Below are positions 32,512 to 41,352 of a stretch of 64,000 bases of DNA, one piece after another. The translations under genes were made by a program, and so were the position numbers. The stretch's first letter is position 1, and each line of letters begins with the position of its first letter. Under the pieces are notes generated by a model. The model did no database searches, was not told where the DNA came from, and worked only from the letters and a program-made list of their open reading frames with translations. The stretch spans positions 372,001 through 436,000 of the forward strand of contig JAXGYK010000001.1 in the NCBI GenBank assembly GCA_040772305.1. The letters run 5' to 3'. The DNA comes from Mesolinea sp040772305 (GTDB lineage Bacteria; Chloroflexota; Anaerolineae; Anaerolineales; Anaerolineaceae).

Positions 32512-33530
32512 ACCCGGCGCACGCGCTGACGCAGCAAATCCAGGCGTGCTTCTTTTAAAGCTTCCAGACTATCCAAGAGGTAATAAGGTCCGCTGCCTTC
32601 AACCGCAAAGGAGGCAGCTATTTGTCCCCCTAGGGCGCCATCCAATGGGTCATAGTTGCGGCGGTAATGCAGTAAAAAAGCACCATCAAAGGCATCCCAA
32701 ACCCCGGTTGGGTCTGCAATGCCTGTGGGGTAGGCTGGCACCAGGCTGCGAATATTACGCGAGGTATCTAATACCTGAACCGCAAAATCATTCCGGGAAA
32801 GGATTATGAATTCAGGCCCATGGGCCGCCAAAGCGTCCATAATCTCCCACAGGTCCACACTCCGACCCTGGAAAAGGCGCAGGGCTTCATTCTCGTGCAG
32901 CATGAAGCCTGTGAGGTCCGAGAGCAAGCTGTAGATCTCATTCCAAAAGGAAGAATTCATATAACAGGCAGACGCTCGCATCGTCAGGCTTTGAATCAAA
33001 CCTGCTTTAAGCACCGGGGGTAAAATCTTGTGCGAGATGAAATCCATCGGGCAGATATGTGCTGCTGAAAGCTCCAAAAACGACCGTGGAATATCATTGA
33101 CCCGAAAGGAAAACGGCATATAGTCTGTTTTACTGCAATGCCGGGAGGGGGCAGTATCATATCCCAAAAGCGCACGTGGATAAGGCAATCCTTTTTCAGC
33201 AAAGAAGGTTAGCGGATTTTCGGAATGCGCGGTAACTGGGTCCGAATAGGCAAAGAATCGGCGGGCATCAATGGGTTCATCGACTGTTTTAATACCCTGC
33301 AGGTCATGGCCTAGTTCCTGGAAGCGCAGCAGCCAGTCCAGCGGATAGTCTGCGTTTATGCGGCCAACCAGGCCTGCCTTACCGCCCCACATCGCCATGC
33401 CAGCCGCTGCATAAGGCAAAGCCCCGCCCAGAATGTCCACCTGGGCAGGCCGCTCAAAAGGCAGCAGGTAATCGCGTTGAAGCCTGCCAATCAAGACCGC
33501 ATCCAGCGGCTCACGCGGAGCATCTAGCAT
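32508..33530 (-). CDS. PfkB-family carbohydrate kinase-like protein
   Basis: 340 residues. Ribokinase fold with an N-terminal GGALPYAAAGMAMWG segment (PfkB signature 1 region) and the C-terminal anion-hole signature altered to DPTGVWDAFDGAFL, where active kinases have D-T-x-GAGD; the catalytic Asp is kept but Ala-Gly is Val-Trp. Sequence in the middle (residues about 120-170) is unusual for the family. Substrate unknown and activity uncertain. It follows the PPK2 gene by three bases on the same strand, suggesting co-expression. Confidence 0.75.
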   Translation of the reverse strand: MLDAPREPLDAVLIGRLQRDYLLPFERPAQVDILGGALPYAAAGMAMWGGKAGLVGRINADYPLDWLLRFQELGHDLQGIKTVDEPIDARRFFAYSDPVTAHSENPLTFFAEKGLPYPRALLGYDTAPSRHCSKTDYMPFSFRVNDIPRSFLELSAAHICPMDFISHKILPPVLKAGLIQSLTMRASACYMNSSFWNEIYSLLSDLTGFMLHENEALRLFQGRSVDLWEIMDALAAHGPEFIILSRNDFAVQVLDTSRNIRSLVPAYPTGIADPTGVWDAFDGAFLLHYRRNYDPLDGALGGQIAASFAVEGSGPYYLLDSLEALKEARLDLLRQRVRRV

Positions 33531-33533
33531 GTT

Positions 33534-34508
33534 TTATTTCTTTTCACCAGGCTCAGCGCTTGCAGTCTGGCCATCCATTGCCAGGTAACGTTCAAGGCGT
33601 TCTGCAGCACCATCCGCTTTCAAAAAACCATTTCGTTTGTGGTCCTCACGAATGTCTGCATGTACTTCTTCCAGAACATCTGCACTTACCATTCCTCGCA
33701 GAATGCGGCGGTAAGAATCCAGGTCTGCAGGCTTTTCCGGATATCCCATGTTCATCGCCTTAAGCGTATCCCGTACGATACTTGCGATCACAATGTTCCG
33801 ATACCACTTTTTATTGGCAGGGATGAGATACCAAGGTGCATAATCGGTGCTGGTTTGATTAAGCATGTCCTCGTAAGCTGCCATATACTCCTGCCAAAGC
33901 TTGCGCTCTTCCAGATCGCCGGGGTTGAACTTCCAGGTTTTGGTCGGATCCTCCACACGAGCCAAAAAGCGCTTCGCTTGCTCGTCCAAATCGATGTTCA
34001 GGTAAAACTTAAGAATCTGCGTGCCCTCTTCAACTAATTGCTTCTCAAAGTTATTGATTTGTTCGTAACGGCGGCTCCACACTTTTTTAGGTACCAGGTT
34101 GTGCACACGTACAACCAAAACATCCTCGTAGTGAGAACGATTGAAAATAACGATTTCGCCCTTCCCTGGAGTGTGCTGGTGAACGCGCCACAGATAGTCA
34201 TGCGCTAGCTCCACTGGCGTTGGGGTTTTGAAGGAGGCCACCTTGACCCCTTGCGGATTCACGCCCTCAAAGACAGCCCGGATTGTTCCGTCTTTGCCTC
34301 CAGTATCCATCGCCTGAATAATTACCAGAAGTTTATGTTTGCCTTCGGCGTAGAGCTGCTCCTGCAGGGCTTCGATTTCGCTGTTTAATTCTTTGAGCAA
34401 GTCCTTTGCCTGGGATTTTTTGCCGTCAAAGAGACTGGTATCGTTGGGGTCATAGTTGTTCAGGTCGATTTTCGCTTTGGGGGATACGCGGTATTTTTCG
34501 TATTTCAT
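33534..34508 (-). CDS. Polyphosphate kinase 2 family protein
   Basis: 324 residues from the ATG at 34508, which has GGGAG six bases upstream. Single PPK2 domain: Walker A-like QAMDTGGKDGTIRAVF (about residues 68-83), lid region FKTPTPVELAHDYLWRVHQ and Walker B NRSHYEDVLVVRVH. PPK2 enzymes transfer phosphate between polyphosphate and nucleotides; single-domain class I to III types phosphorylate NMP or NDP using polyphosphate. The class cannot be settled here. Transcribed with the PfkB-like gene. Confidence 0.92.
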   Translation of the reverse strand: MKYEKYRVSPKAKIDLNNYDPNDTSLFDGKKSQAKDLLKELNSEIEALQEQLYAEGKHKLLVIIQAMDTGGKDGTIRAVFEGVNPQGVKVASFKTPTPVELAHDYLWRVHQHTPGKGEIVIFNRSHYEDVLVVRVHNLVPKKVWSRRYEQINNFEKQLVEEGTQILKFYLNIDLDEQAKRFLARVEDPTKTWKFNPGDLEERKLWQEYMAAYEDMLNQTSTDYAPWYLIPANKKWYRNIVIASIVRDTLKAMNMGYPEKPADLDSYRRILRGMVSADVLEEVHADIREDHKRNGFLKADGAAERLERYLAMDGQTASAEPGEKK

Positions 34509-34678
34509 GACAGCTCCCGGGAGTCTCAATTTCTCTAATTATACGCATCTAGCTCCAAACTTAAGCGCCTATCAACAATTATTTTTTAGCTCTTATATGC
34601 ATCTGCACTTAGATCACCAGTCCGCATTTTCTTTGATAGCTCATACTTCTGCAGCATTTGTCTGATTATATTAAATGC

Positions 34679-34706
34679 ATCAGGCTGTCATCATTGACAG
34701 CCTGAT
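34679..34706 (-). terminator. Hairpin after hsp20
   Basis: Arms ATCAGGCTGTCA and TGACAGCCTGAT, 12 bp, loop of four. It lies 18 bp after the hsp20 stop on the minus strand; the following tract is T-rich but mixed (GCATTTAATAT). Confidence 0.65.
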
Positions 34707-34724
34707 AAATAGCTTGGGTAAAGT

Positions 34725-35195
34725 TTACTTTTTGTCTGCGTCAATCACGGTTTTGGATGCAGGTTTCTCAGCAGCGGCGCTTTTAATCTGAATCTTGCGC
34801 GGTTGAGTCTCAGGCTTTTTGGGAAGGTGGACATGTAATACACCGTTCTCACAGCTGGCACTAATTTTATCTGCATCAATCAATTCGGGCATTGAAATAC
34901 TGCGCGCAAAAGAGCCAAAGCGTCGCTCGCGAACATGGTAGCGGCCTTCCTTCTCATCAACGTTATCTTCTTCTACTTCGCCTTTGATGGTCAGGGTGTT
35001 GTTGTCGTAGGTAATCTCTAGTTTCTCGGGGTCAAAGCCAGCCATATTGGCTTTCACAGTAAACTCCTGATCGTTTTCTACGACATCCAGCGGAAAGCCA
35101 GATGGCAAAGCTTCGGAATCACTTTCAAAAAATTCATTCATACGACTCAAAAAAGCATCGCGGTACGGGTAATTTCGTCTTATCATATAACGCAT
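34725..35195 (-). CDS. Small heat shock protein, Hsp20/alpha-crystallin family
   Basis: 156 residues. The alpha-crystallin domain (about residues 38-135) shows VVENDQEFTVKANMAGFDPE, YDNNTLTIKGE, RRFGSFARSISMPE and a C-terminal GVLHVHLPKK, followed by the I-x-I-like IQI motif. It is an ATP-independent holdase that prevents aggregation during heat or redox stress. AGGAGG at good spacing precedes the ATG. No CIRCE element is visible upstream. Confidence 0.94.
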   Translation of the reverse strand: MRYMIRRNYPYRDAFLSRMNEFFESDSEALPSGFPLDVVENDQEFTVKANMAGFDPEKLEITYDNNTLTIKGEVEEDNVDEKEGRYHVRERRFGSFARSISMPELIDADKISASCENGVLHVHLPKKPETQPRKIQIKSAAAEKPASKTVIDADKK

Positions 35196-35366
35196 AGTTT
35201 CCTCCTATTACAGTTTATTGGTTACTTAACTATCTGTACTTTAGGGTGGAAACATAAGAATAAGATCCGAATTATGTTTGATTTTCATTAATCCTGGCGA
35301 ATAGCTCCACTTCTTTGCTTGTGCATCAGATTTTCGCAGCTTTAGCTATGCTATACTTTGGAAGGC

Positions 35367-35386
35367 AGCCGCTATGTTCAGCGGCT
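35367..35386 (+). promoter_or_regulatory. Hairpin with T run in the rnj 5' leader
   Basis: AGCCGCT (35367-35373) and AGCGGCT (35380-35386) form a 7-bp stem followed by TTTATT. A TATACT -10 box lies just upstream (35351-35356), so the hairpin would be in the first 20-30 nt of the RNase J transcript, about 55 nt before the ATG. It could act as attenuator, 5' protective stem, or terminator; these cannot be told apart from sequence. Confidence 0.45.
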
Positions 35387-35442
35387 TTTATTAAGAATTT
35401 TTCCAGCCTATAGGCTGGTTCATATTTGTAGTAAGGAAGTGA

Positions 35443-37071
35443 ATGAAAAAGAAAACATTACGCATCATCCCCTTGGGAGGCCTGGGGGAGGTTGGCAAAA
35501 ACATGACCGTCTTTGAATATGGCGGCAAAATTTTGCTCGTCGACGCAGGGATTATGTTCCCCAACAACGACATGACCGGCATCGACTACATCCTGCCAGA
35601 CGCCCAATACGTGCTTGACAATAAGGATAAATTGCTGGGCATTGTTATTACCCACGGACACGAAGACCACATCGGTGCCTTACCGCACCTTTTAGAGAAG
35701 CTGGACGTACCTGTCTATGGAACGCCGCTTACGATTGCGTTGATCCGGTCGAAGCTCGAACGGCGCCGGTTCAACGGCACCGCCCGTTTGCAAACTATCC
35801 AGGCTGGTGAAAGCCTGCAGATTGGGCCCTTCAAGCTGGAGTTCTTTCATGTTTGTCACTCAATACCTGATGGCGTGGGCATTGGTATTGAAACGCCCGC
35901 CGGTCTGGTTTTGCACACCAGTGATTATAAGTTCGACCACACACCCGTAGATGGCTGGCCTACCGACTTTGCCAAGATCGCAGAAATTTCCAGCCGCGGC
36001 GTCTTGGCCATGCTTTCGGATTCCACTAACGCAGAACACGCCGGCTGGACGCCCACAGAGCGCACCATTGACCCCGCTTTTCAGAAGATCCTTCGGGAAG
36101 CGGAAGGACGGGTGATCATTGCCACCTTTGCTTCGCTTATTTCGCGCGTGCAGCAAATCATCAATGCAGCCGTTCCAGCTGGCCGCAAAGTGGCTTTTGC
36201 CGGAACCAGCATGGTAGATACTATGAGCATTGCCCGCGAACTCAATTATCTACACTACGATGAAAGTGATGTTGTTCCGCTGGACGTAGCGCTTTCTATG
36301 CCCGCTTCAAAAGTTGTGCTGGTGGTCACTGGTTCGCAAGGTGAACCGCTTTCAATCCTGGGCAAGCTAGCCAACGGCACCAATAAACGCTTCAATATCC
36401 AATCCGGTGACACGGTTGTTCTTTCTTCCCATGCTATTCCGGGCAATGAGCTGCTGGTCTATCGTGCCATTGACAAGATGATCCTGCGCGGTGCAAAGGT
36501 ACTTTACGACACCATTGCGCCCGTTCATGTCTCGGGTCACGGCAGCGCTGAGGAGCTTAAGTTGATGCTGCACCTGGTTAAGCCCCGCTATCTGATCCCA
36601 ATACATGGAGAACTGCATATGCTCCAACAGCATGCCAACCTGGCAATTGAGCTAGGTATGGATCCGCGACAGGTAGCTGTAGTAGAAAATGGCCGCGTGA
36701 TTGAATTTACCCACGGTGAGATGCGCCTGGGCGAACGAATCCCCGGTGGTTACGTCTTTGTAGATGGCAGCGGTGTGGGCGATGTGGATAACAGCACTAT
36801 TCGGGAACGGGAAAAACTGAGTACCGATGGCGTAGTAATGGTGAATTTATATTTAGACAATAAGGGATGTTATAGTAACGCTCAGATTCTCAGCCGCGGT
36901 TTTATTAACGATGCCGAAGATATTTGGCTGGAATTAAAAGAACGGCTTGCCAATGTAGTCCAAAGTAAACCCGAAGACCTGCAGCGCGCCACCTTTAACA
37001 GCACGCGTAATCTCGTCTACGAAGAAACTGGCCGCCAGCCTGTAATCTTTGTAGCTGTGAGCAAAGAATAG
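35443..37071 (+). CDS. rnj: Ribonuclease J
   Basis: 542 residues. Metallo-beta-lactamase core with LGGLGEVGKNM at the N-terminus, the zinc-binding HGHEDH (residues 71-76), a second ligand region HTSDYKFD, the beta-CASP domain (LSDSTNAEHAGWT, GSQGEPLS) and HVSGHGSAEELK, then the C-terminal domain. RNase J has 5'-3' exo- and endonucleolytic activity and shapes mRNA decay and rRNA maturation in many bacteria without RNase E. GGAAG precedes the ATG. The leader contains a hairpin. Confidence 0.95.
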   Translation: MKKKTLRIIPLGGLGEVGKNMTVFEYGGKILLVDAGIMFPNNDMTGIDYILPDAQYVLDNKDKLLGIVITHGHEDHIGALPHLLEKLDVPVYGTPLTIALIRSKLERRRFNGTARLQTIQAGESLQIGPFKLEFFHVCHSIPDGVGIGIETPAGLVLHTSDYKFDHTPVDGWPTDFAKIAEISSRGVLAMLSDSTNAEHAGWTPTERTIDPAFQKILREAEGRVIIATFASLISRVQQIINAAVPAGRKVAFAGTSMVDTMSIARELNYLHYDESDVVPLDVALSMPASKVVLVVTGSQGEPLSILGKLANGTNKRFNIQSGDTVVLSSHAIPGNELLVYRAIDKMILRGAKVLYDTIAPVHVSGHGSAEELKLMLHLVKPRYLIPIHGELHMLQQHANLAIELGMDPRQVAVVENGRVIEFTHGEMRLGERIPGGYVFVDGSGVGDVDNSTIREREKLSTDGVVMVNLYLDNKGCYSNAQILSRGFINDAEDIWLELKERLANVVQSKPEDLQRATFNSTRNLVYEETGRQPVIFVAVSKE

Positions 37072-37084
37072 AGTTCATGACAAG

Positions 37085-37102
37085 ACCTTGCATATACAAG
37101 GT
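37085..37102 (+). terminator. Weak hairpin after rnj
   Basis: Arms ACCTTG and CAAGGT separated by six bases, followed by TCTGCTTTG, 14 bp after the rnj stop. Short stem, so only a possible terminator. Confidence 0.35.
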
Positions 37103-37187
37103 TCTGCTTTGACTAGCTAATCTGTATCGGCTTACCGGCATATCTGGGTTAAAATCCAGGTGATTCTCAAAGCCAGAAAGGCAGCCC

Positions 37188-37808
37188 ATGCGAAATTTTG
37201 AAGACCTGATTGCAGAGATCAATGCCTTTATCTTTATTGAAGACGAACCCTTTCTTGCTGATGCCATCCTGGTGGCTGGCGCCAGTGATTCGCTGCTGGC
37301 TCTGCGCGCTGGTGAACTGTACAAGAATCGGTTTGCTCCGCTTATTCTCGTCAGTGGAAGATTTGCTGCCTCCCGAGAGGCCTTGATCCTCAGCCCTGCT
37401 GATGCGCAAGCCTACCCAGGCAACTATGCAACTGAAGCTGATTTTCTGGCCCATATTCTGGAAACACAAGGTGTACCTGCCCAAGCCATCCTTAAAGAAA
37501 ACCAGGCCCGTTATACCCAGCAAAACGCCCAGTTCAGTCGGGCACTTCTGGATGCGCAGGGCCTCAAACTCAAGAAAGCCCTTTTGGTTTGCAGACCACC
37601 ACATGCCCGTCGCGCCTGGATCTACTATCAAATTACATTTCCAGAAACCGAATTTGCCATATGTCCCACCCGCGACCCGCATTTTAATCGCCATATCTGG
37701 CCGCACGATCCGCAGCAGTTCGCACGGGTAATGCGCGAGTTAGGCAAATGCGGCAGTCAAACTGCTCCAGACTTGCGTAAAGCTTTAGGTTTAGCCGATC
37801 CTGCTTAA
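37188..37808 (+). CDS. YdcF/ElyC-family DUF218 protein
   Basis: 206 residues. DUF218 pattern: DAILVAGASDSLLALRAGELY (where most relatives have an ALVVLGG start), PLILVSGRF, ATEADFLAHILETQGVPAQAI, QNAQFSRALLDAQGL and the late RAWIYYQITFP. Relatives include YdcF, SanA and ElyC, which are linked to envelope precursor metabolism or nucleotide binding. This one has no signal peptide or membrane segment and is likely cytoplasmic. Function not defined. Confidence 0.85.
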   Translation: MRNFEDLIAEINAFIFIEDEPFLADAILVAGASDSLLALRAGELYKNRFAPLILVSGRFAASREALILSPADAQAYPGNYATEADFLAHILETQGVPAQAILKENQARYTQQNAQFSRALLDAQGLKLKKALLVCRPPHARRAWIYYQITFPETEFAICPTRDPHFNRHIWPHDPQQFARVMRELGKCGSQTAPDLRKALGLADPA

Positions 37809-37906
37809 GGCCCTTGCCGGCAAAGCTGGCCTTTTGGTTTCTTTAATGCCTTCATCAAGCTTGATTCAGCTGCTATGGGAAATATCTATCCGATCAAGAT
37901 AAAAAA

Positions 37907-37926
37907 CGCACCATGAGTATGGTGCG
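37907..37926 (-). terminator. Rho-independent terminator of the FmdB-like gene
   Basis: Arms CGCACCAT and ATGGTGCG with a four-base loop; on the minus strand the stem is followed by TTTTTTATC. It ends 20 bp after the stop of the gene at 37946. Confidence 0.85.
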
Positions 37927-37945
37927 CCAAAAACAGACCTGCGGT

Positions 37946-38314
37946 TTAGTTGGCTGTATTCGCTACTGGACTTGCCTTCTTCTCAGCAGGAGCAGACCCG
38001 CTAAGCTCGCGTTTTACAGTGCGCTTATCAGCTTCGGAGATCTTCGCCTCAGACTTACCAGCCGCCTTACTCACAGCATCAGCGCTATCGCTATTATGTT
38101 CCTCCCGTGTACCTGGGCTCATTAACCCCTTGGTGGAGCGGTTATCGGTGGCGTAAAAGCCTTTGCCCTTAAACACAATGCCTACCGGCTGGAAAACCTT
38201 ACGGAGGCTGAGGTGGTTGCAAACAGGGCAAACAGTTAGCGCATCATCGGTAAACTTTTGATACTGATCAAATTCATGGCCGCAATCGCCACATTTATAA
38301 GCATAGACTGGCAT
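37946..38314 (-). CDS. FmdB-family zinc ribbon protein
   Basis: 122 residues. The N-terminal zinc ribbon starts MPVYAYKCGDCGHEFDQYQ and has a second knuckle CPVC, four cysteines in all, followed by LRKVFQPVGIVFKGKGFYATD, the conserved end of the regulatory-protein FmdB domain. The C-terminal 60 residues are Ser/Ala/Lys-rich and look disordered. FmdB-like proteins are widespread and were first noted near amide-uptake genes, but no general function is known. Confidence 0.9.
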   Translation of the reverse strand: MPVYAYKCGDCGHEFDQYQKFTDDALTVCPVCNHLSLRKVFQPVGIVFKGKGFYATDNRSTKGLMSPGTREEHNSDSADAVSKAAGKSEAKISEADKRTVKRELSGSAPAEKKASPVANTAN

Positions 38315-38699
38315 AGATTATCACTTCCTTAATAGACCTCCCGATTATAGCGCAGCGAAGGGTCCGGGGCAAGCTAAAAGCCAGCTTTCTAACGATACTA
38401 TGACAAGTGGGGCTGTTAAATAGCAATTCTGAAGCTCTGCAACAGGCTCTTATTCTCATCGTTCAAGTTTAAAGGCTTGTATAGGCATGCAATCTGAGCC
38501 CAAGGAGGCACAGCTTTAGGATGGAGGTTCAAACTCTTGCCCCGCATGGTTTTTTTATCGAGTTCAAACCATAGATAATTACCACCGGTAGAAGCTTATA
38601 AAGCAAATCAACCTGACGGATGCTTAGTGCAATAAATTTTCCAAAGGCAGTTCATTCTTTGTTAGCGTATGCTTCAAATTTTGGAGTCAGGCGCACTGT
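38315..38699. other. Intergenic stretch without recognisable gene
   Basis: About 385 bp between the FmdB-like gene and the LysM lipoprotein. No frame with coding character, no tRNA and no clear hairpin were seen. It holds the promoters of both divergent genes. Confidence 0.5.
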
Positions 38700-38705
38700 T
38701 ATAAT
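38700..38705 (+). promoter_or_regulatory. -10 box TATAAT, leaderless arrangement
   Basis: TATAAT ends 6 nt before the ATG at 38712, with no ribosome binding site. An in-frame GTG at 38706 would lie inside the expected start point, supporting 38712 as start codon. Confidence 0.62.
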
Positions 38706-38711
38706 GTGCTC

Positions 38712-39677
38712 ATGCTGCTTAAATGTGTCAAAGTAGCTGCGGTGCTTCTCCCCCTTTTTGCCTGTAGCGGAATGCCCGCTGCAACCGTAACCCCCTTCCC
38801 AAGCCCCGGGTGGCCAACTGCCACCATGGCTCCCAGTCCTACATTCACCCCGCAACCCACAAGAACTCCTCCTCCGCTTGCTACCCCCACAGAAACTGCT
38901 ACCCCGCAACCCTTAAGGCATATTGTAGTAAAAGGGGAGGATATGTTTGGGATTGCATTGCGCTACGGGGTACCGCTAGAGGTGGTTAAAACTGCCAACC
39001 CTGAGGTAAACCCCTACAGCATGGCTGAAGGACAAATGCTGACCATACCGCTTACGGCTACTCCATTGCCGACAGACAGCCCCACACTGGCAGCAAGTGC
39101 TGAAGAAACACAGGAACCTTTGCCCGTGTTCTGCCACCGGGACGCTGCAGAGACGATTACCTGCATCGTGAGCTATCACAATCAGGCGGATACTGCTGTA
39201 GAAAACCCTAGTGCAACGGTAATCATCACCGCTGTTGAGGGGGATTTTCAACAGTCGCTTGATGCAATCCTGCCATTAAACGTCCTTCCTGCCGGGCAAA
39301 CCCTGCCTCTGGTAGTACGTTTTACAGGCCCAACTCCGGCTAGCTTTGAGGCCCGGGCCTTTTTTAAGGATCAATTGCCTGTAATGCCAAATGATGACCG
39401 TTATTTATCCTTGCCCGAACCGCTCTCCAGCACTGAAATCGAGCCGGAAGGACGCTGGGCAAAGATTAAGCTGCATTTACCTTCAGATTCCGCAAAGGCC
39501 AGTTCGATTTGGCTGCTGGCTGTTGCCTGGAATGCAGAGGGGCAGCCTGTCGGCTGGCGGCGGGTAGATTTAGAGGCGCCTTTTGTACTGGATAACGCCA
39601 TCGAATTGCAGGTTTTTAGTCTGTATGGAAGAATTGCGCGGGTGAGTTTAAATCTCGAAGCCCGGCCGCTGGAATAA
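38712..39677 (+). CDS. LysM-domain lipoprotein
   Basis: 321 residues. Signal peptide with lipobox LFACS, then a Pro/Thr-rich linker (about residues 25-65) and one LysM domain (HIVVKGEDMFGIALRYGV through MAEGQMLTIPL), a peptidoglycan or chitooligosaccharide binder. The C-terminal 200 residues contain a beta-rich module with a Cys pair (VFCHRDAAETITC) and a further beta domain without known family. It is probably attached to the membrane and binds the cell wall. A weak hairpin (39677-39705) follows. Confidence 0.83.
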   Translation: MLLKCVKVAAVLLPLFACSGMPAATVTPFPSPGWPTATMAPSPTFTPQPTRTPPPLATPTETATPQPLRHIVVKGEDMFGIALRYGVPLEVVKTANPEVNPYSMAEGQMLTIPLTATPLPTDSPTLAASAEETQEPLPVFCHRDAAETITCIVSYHNQADTAVENPSATVIITAVEGDFQQSLDAILPLNVLPAGQTLPLVVRFTGPTPASFEARAFFKDQLPVMPNDDRYLSLPEPLSSTEIEPEGRWAKIKLHLPSDSAKASSIWLLAVAWNAEGQPVGWRRVDLEAPFVLDNAIELQVFSLYGRIARVSLNLEARPLE

Positions 39678-39705
39678 AAGAGTTTTTATACGCAACCGAC
39701 TCTTT
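39677..39705 (+). terminator. Possible weak terminator after LysM gene
   Basis: AAAGAGT (39677-39683) and ACTCTTT (39699-39705) form a 7-bp stem that overlaps the stop codon of the LysM gene. Short T run; low certainty. Confidence 0.3.
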
Positions 39706-39779
39706 CTCGAACTTGAGAAACATACCGTTATGGGAATCATTAACCTTACTGAACTGAAGACTCATTTTCAGGAGATGGG

Positions 39780-39998
39780 TTGAAATATTGGCAGGACTTA
39801 TTGGAAGCCGCTCTGGCTCAGGCTGAACAGTCCCTGAAAGATGGTGCAGAAAGCATGCGCCCAGGCGCAGAAATAGTAAGCGCTGAGGAAGAAACCCGCT
39901 GTCTGCTGCCGGCTGTTCTGACTCTAAAGCAATCCTTTCCGGACGCGATCCGGAATGCAGGATATACGGCTCTATTTTGGGCTAATCCGTTTCTTTAG
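39780..39998 (+). CDS. Small hypothetical protein (doubtful)
   Basis: 72 residues from a TTG, helical and acidic (EAALAQAEQSLKDGAESM). An upstream 17-codon frame (ATG at 39730, TGA at 39781-39783) overlaps its start by two bases (TTGA), so the two may be remnants of one frame or a coupled pair. No family recognised. It fills part of the 423-bp gap between the LysM gene and the convergent nuclease gene; the rest of the gap (39999-40100) shows nothing. Confidence 0.3.
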   Translation: MKYWQDLLEAALAQAEQSLKDGAESMRPGAEIVSAEEETRCLLPAVLTLKQSFPDAIRNAGYTALFWANPFL

Positions 39999-40100
39999 GC
40001 AAGCTGTTTCGACCGAGGCACAGTATTCCCTTGGATTAAGCTCACGCAGGATAGGCAAGCCCCGAAGCACCTGGAATATATATTTATGGAAAGAAGCCGT

Positions 40101-41339
40101 TCAGGCACGCGGTTCATCTTCTCCGCTGATGAGGGCAGCAGCCTGTTTTTGCAGGCTTTCACGGCGCGTTTCTTCCATACCAGCCTGGCGCCAGTAGAGA
40201 TCGAGGAGCTCCAAGGGCGTGAGGGCAGCAGTACCTTTTCCTGAATCCAGACGGGCGCGGCTTTGGCCCTGCGGTTCACGAACGAGGTGAAAATCGAAGG
40301 CTGGTTTGGCCTTCTGACGCAGAGCAGGCTCGTCGATAAGGACTTCCATATCACGGGGGTAACGGATGCGCAGGCGCAGGATGGAATCCTGAAGCTCATC
40401 CGCAGGGGGAAAGGCAGCCAGGAGCGGCTCGTTGACCGGTTCGCCGTGTTTGAGTTCCATAAAGAGGTCAATCATTTTACGGGTGGGCAAGATTCGCCAC
40501 TCATATTGAGTGTTCCCCTTGCTTACCTGCGCCAGAACAAAACCTTTCTCCTCACCAACCTCGCCAAAATCGACCCGTTCGATCGATCCGGAGTAGACCA
40601 CCGGGGGGTGCATACCTAAGTTAAGGTCCTGGAATCTGTGGATGTGTCCCAAAGCAACATAATCAAAGCAGGGATTGCTTACGAAACCGGGCTGCAGGAC
40701 GAGTTCGCGCCCGATACTGATCTCGCGCTCCTTGCCGTATTTAGCCCCTTGAACAGAAGCATGAGCCACAAAAATGGTGGGTAAGTTGGGGTCAGCCTCT
40801 GCCAGGGCTAATTCGACATGCTTTTTCAGGAATTGTTCCAGGGCCTGCTCCGGGCTTTCGGCATCCGCATAAGCCTCATTGCGCATCAGGCTCAGTCCGG
40901 CAGCGCGGGTCATCCAGGGGATAGCAATCACCTGCACCTGGGCACCATCCAGGTCCTGCGGACCCAAAAAAGCGGGCTGGTTGACCACGTGGATATAAGC
41001 TGGCTCAAGAGTCTCGTACTCCTGCATGGCATGGGCGCGTGAGAGCGAAGGGGAAATATCGTGGTTTCCCGTGATAAGCAGGGTAGGGATTTGGGCTTTG
41101 GAAAGGCGCATCATACGCCGCCCCCATTCGCGCTGGTAAGTAGGGAGCGGGGAACGATCGCGGTAGGTGTCGCCGGCAAAGATCACCAGATCGACCTGCT
41201 CGTCAATGGCGGTATCGACAATGGTATCCAGACAGCGCAGGTAATCGGTAACCCGGACAGGTAAACCGCTGGCGGGATCGTGTACGCCGCCCTGGGCCAT
41301 ATCGATGTGGGCATCAGCAAAGTGGAGGAGCTTAATCAT
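40101..41339 (-). CDS. SbcD/Mre11-like DNA repair exonuclease
   Basis: 412 residues. Calcineurin-like phosphoesterase motifs in order: FADAHID (residues about 7-13), FAGDTYRD, ITGNHD, VAHASV and LGHIHRFQ, which give the two-metal nuclease site. The C-terminal region (about 290-412) resembles the capping domain of SbcD. SbcD normally works with the ATPase SbcC, but no SbcC gene lies next to it in this window. The start at 41339 is 7 nt after a TATAAT, with no Shine-Dalgarno, another likely leaderless gene. Confidence 0.88.
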   Translation of the reverse strand: MIKLLHFADAHIDMAQGGVHDPASGLPVRVTDYLRCLDTIVDTAIDEQVDLVIFAGDTYRDRSPLPTYQREWGRRMMRLSKAQIPTLLITGNHDISPSLSRAHAMQEYETLEPAYIHVVNQPAFLGPQDLDGAQVQVIAIPWMTRAAGLSLMRNEAYADAESPEQALEQFLKKHVELALAEADPNLPTIFVAHASVQGAKYGKEREISIGRELVLQPGFVSNPCFDYVALGHIHRFQDLNLGMHPPVVYSGSIERVDFGEVGEEKGFVLAQVSKGNTQYEWRILPTRKMIDLFMELKHGEPVNEPLLAAFPPADELQDSILRLRIRYPRDMEVLIDEPALRQKAKPAFDFHLVREPQGQSRARLDSGKGTAALTPLELLDLYWRQAGMEETRRESLQKQAAALISGEDEPRA

Positions 41340-41346
41340 AAAGATA

Positions 41347-41352
41347 ATTATA
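41347..41352 (-). promoter_or_regulatory. -10 box TATAAT, leaderless arrangement
   Basis: On the minus strand TATAAT ends 7 nt before the ATG at 41339. Confidence 0.6.

Noticed and set aside
38315..38699. Possible tRNA or small RNA in a gene-free gap (GGTTCAAACTC-like sequences)
   Set aside because: No acceptor stem or anticodon arm could be folded around the T-loop-like string.
39955..40197. 80-codon plus-strand frame after the small ORF
   Set aside because: It overlaps the 3' end of the SbcD-like gene in antisense and has no start signal or recognisable motif.
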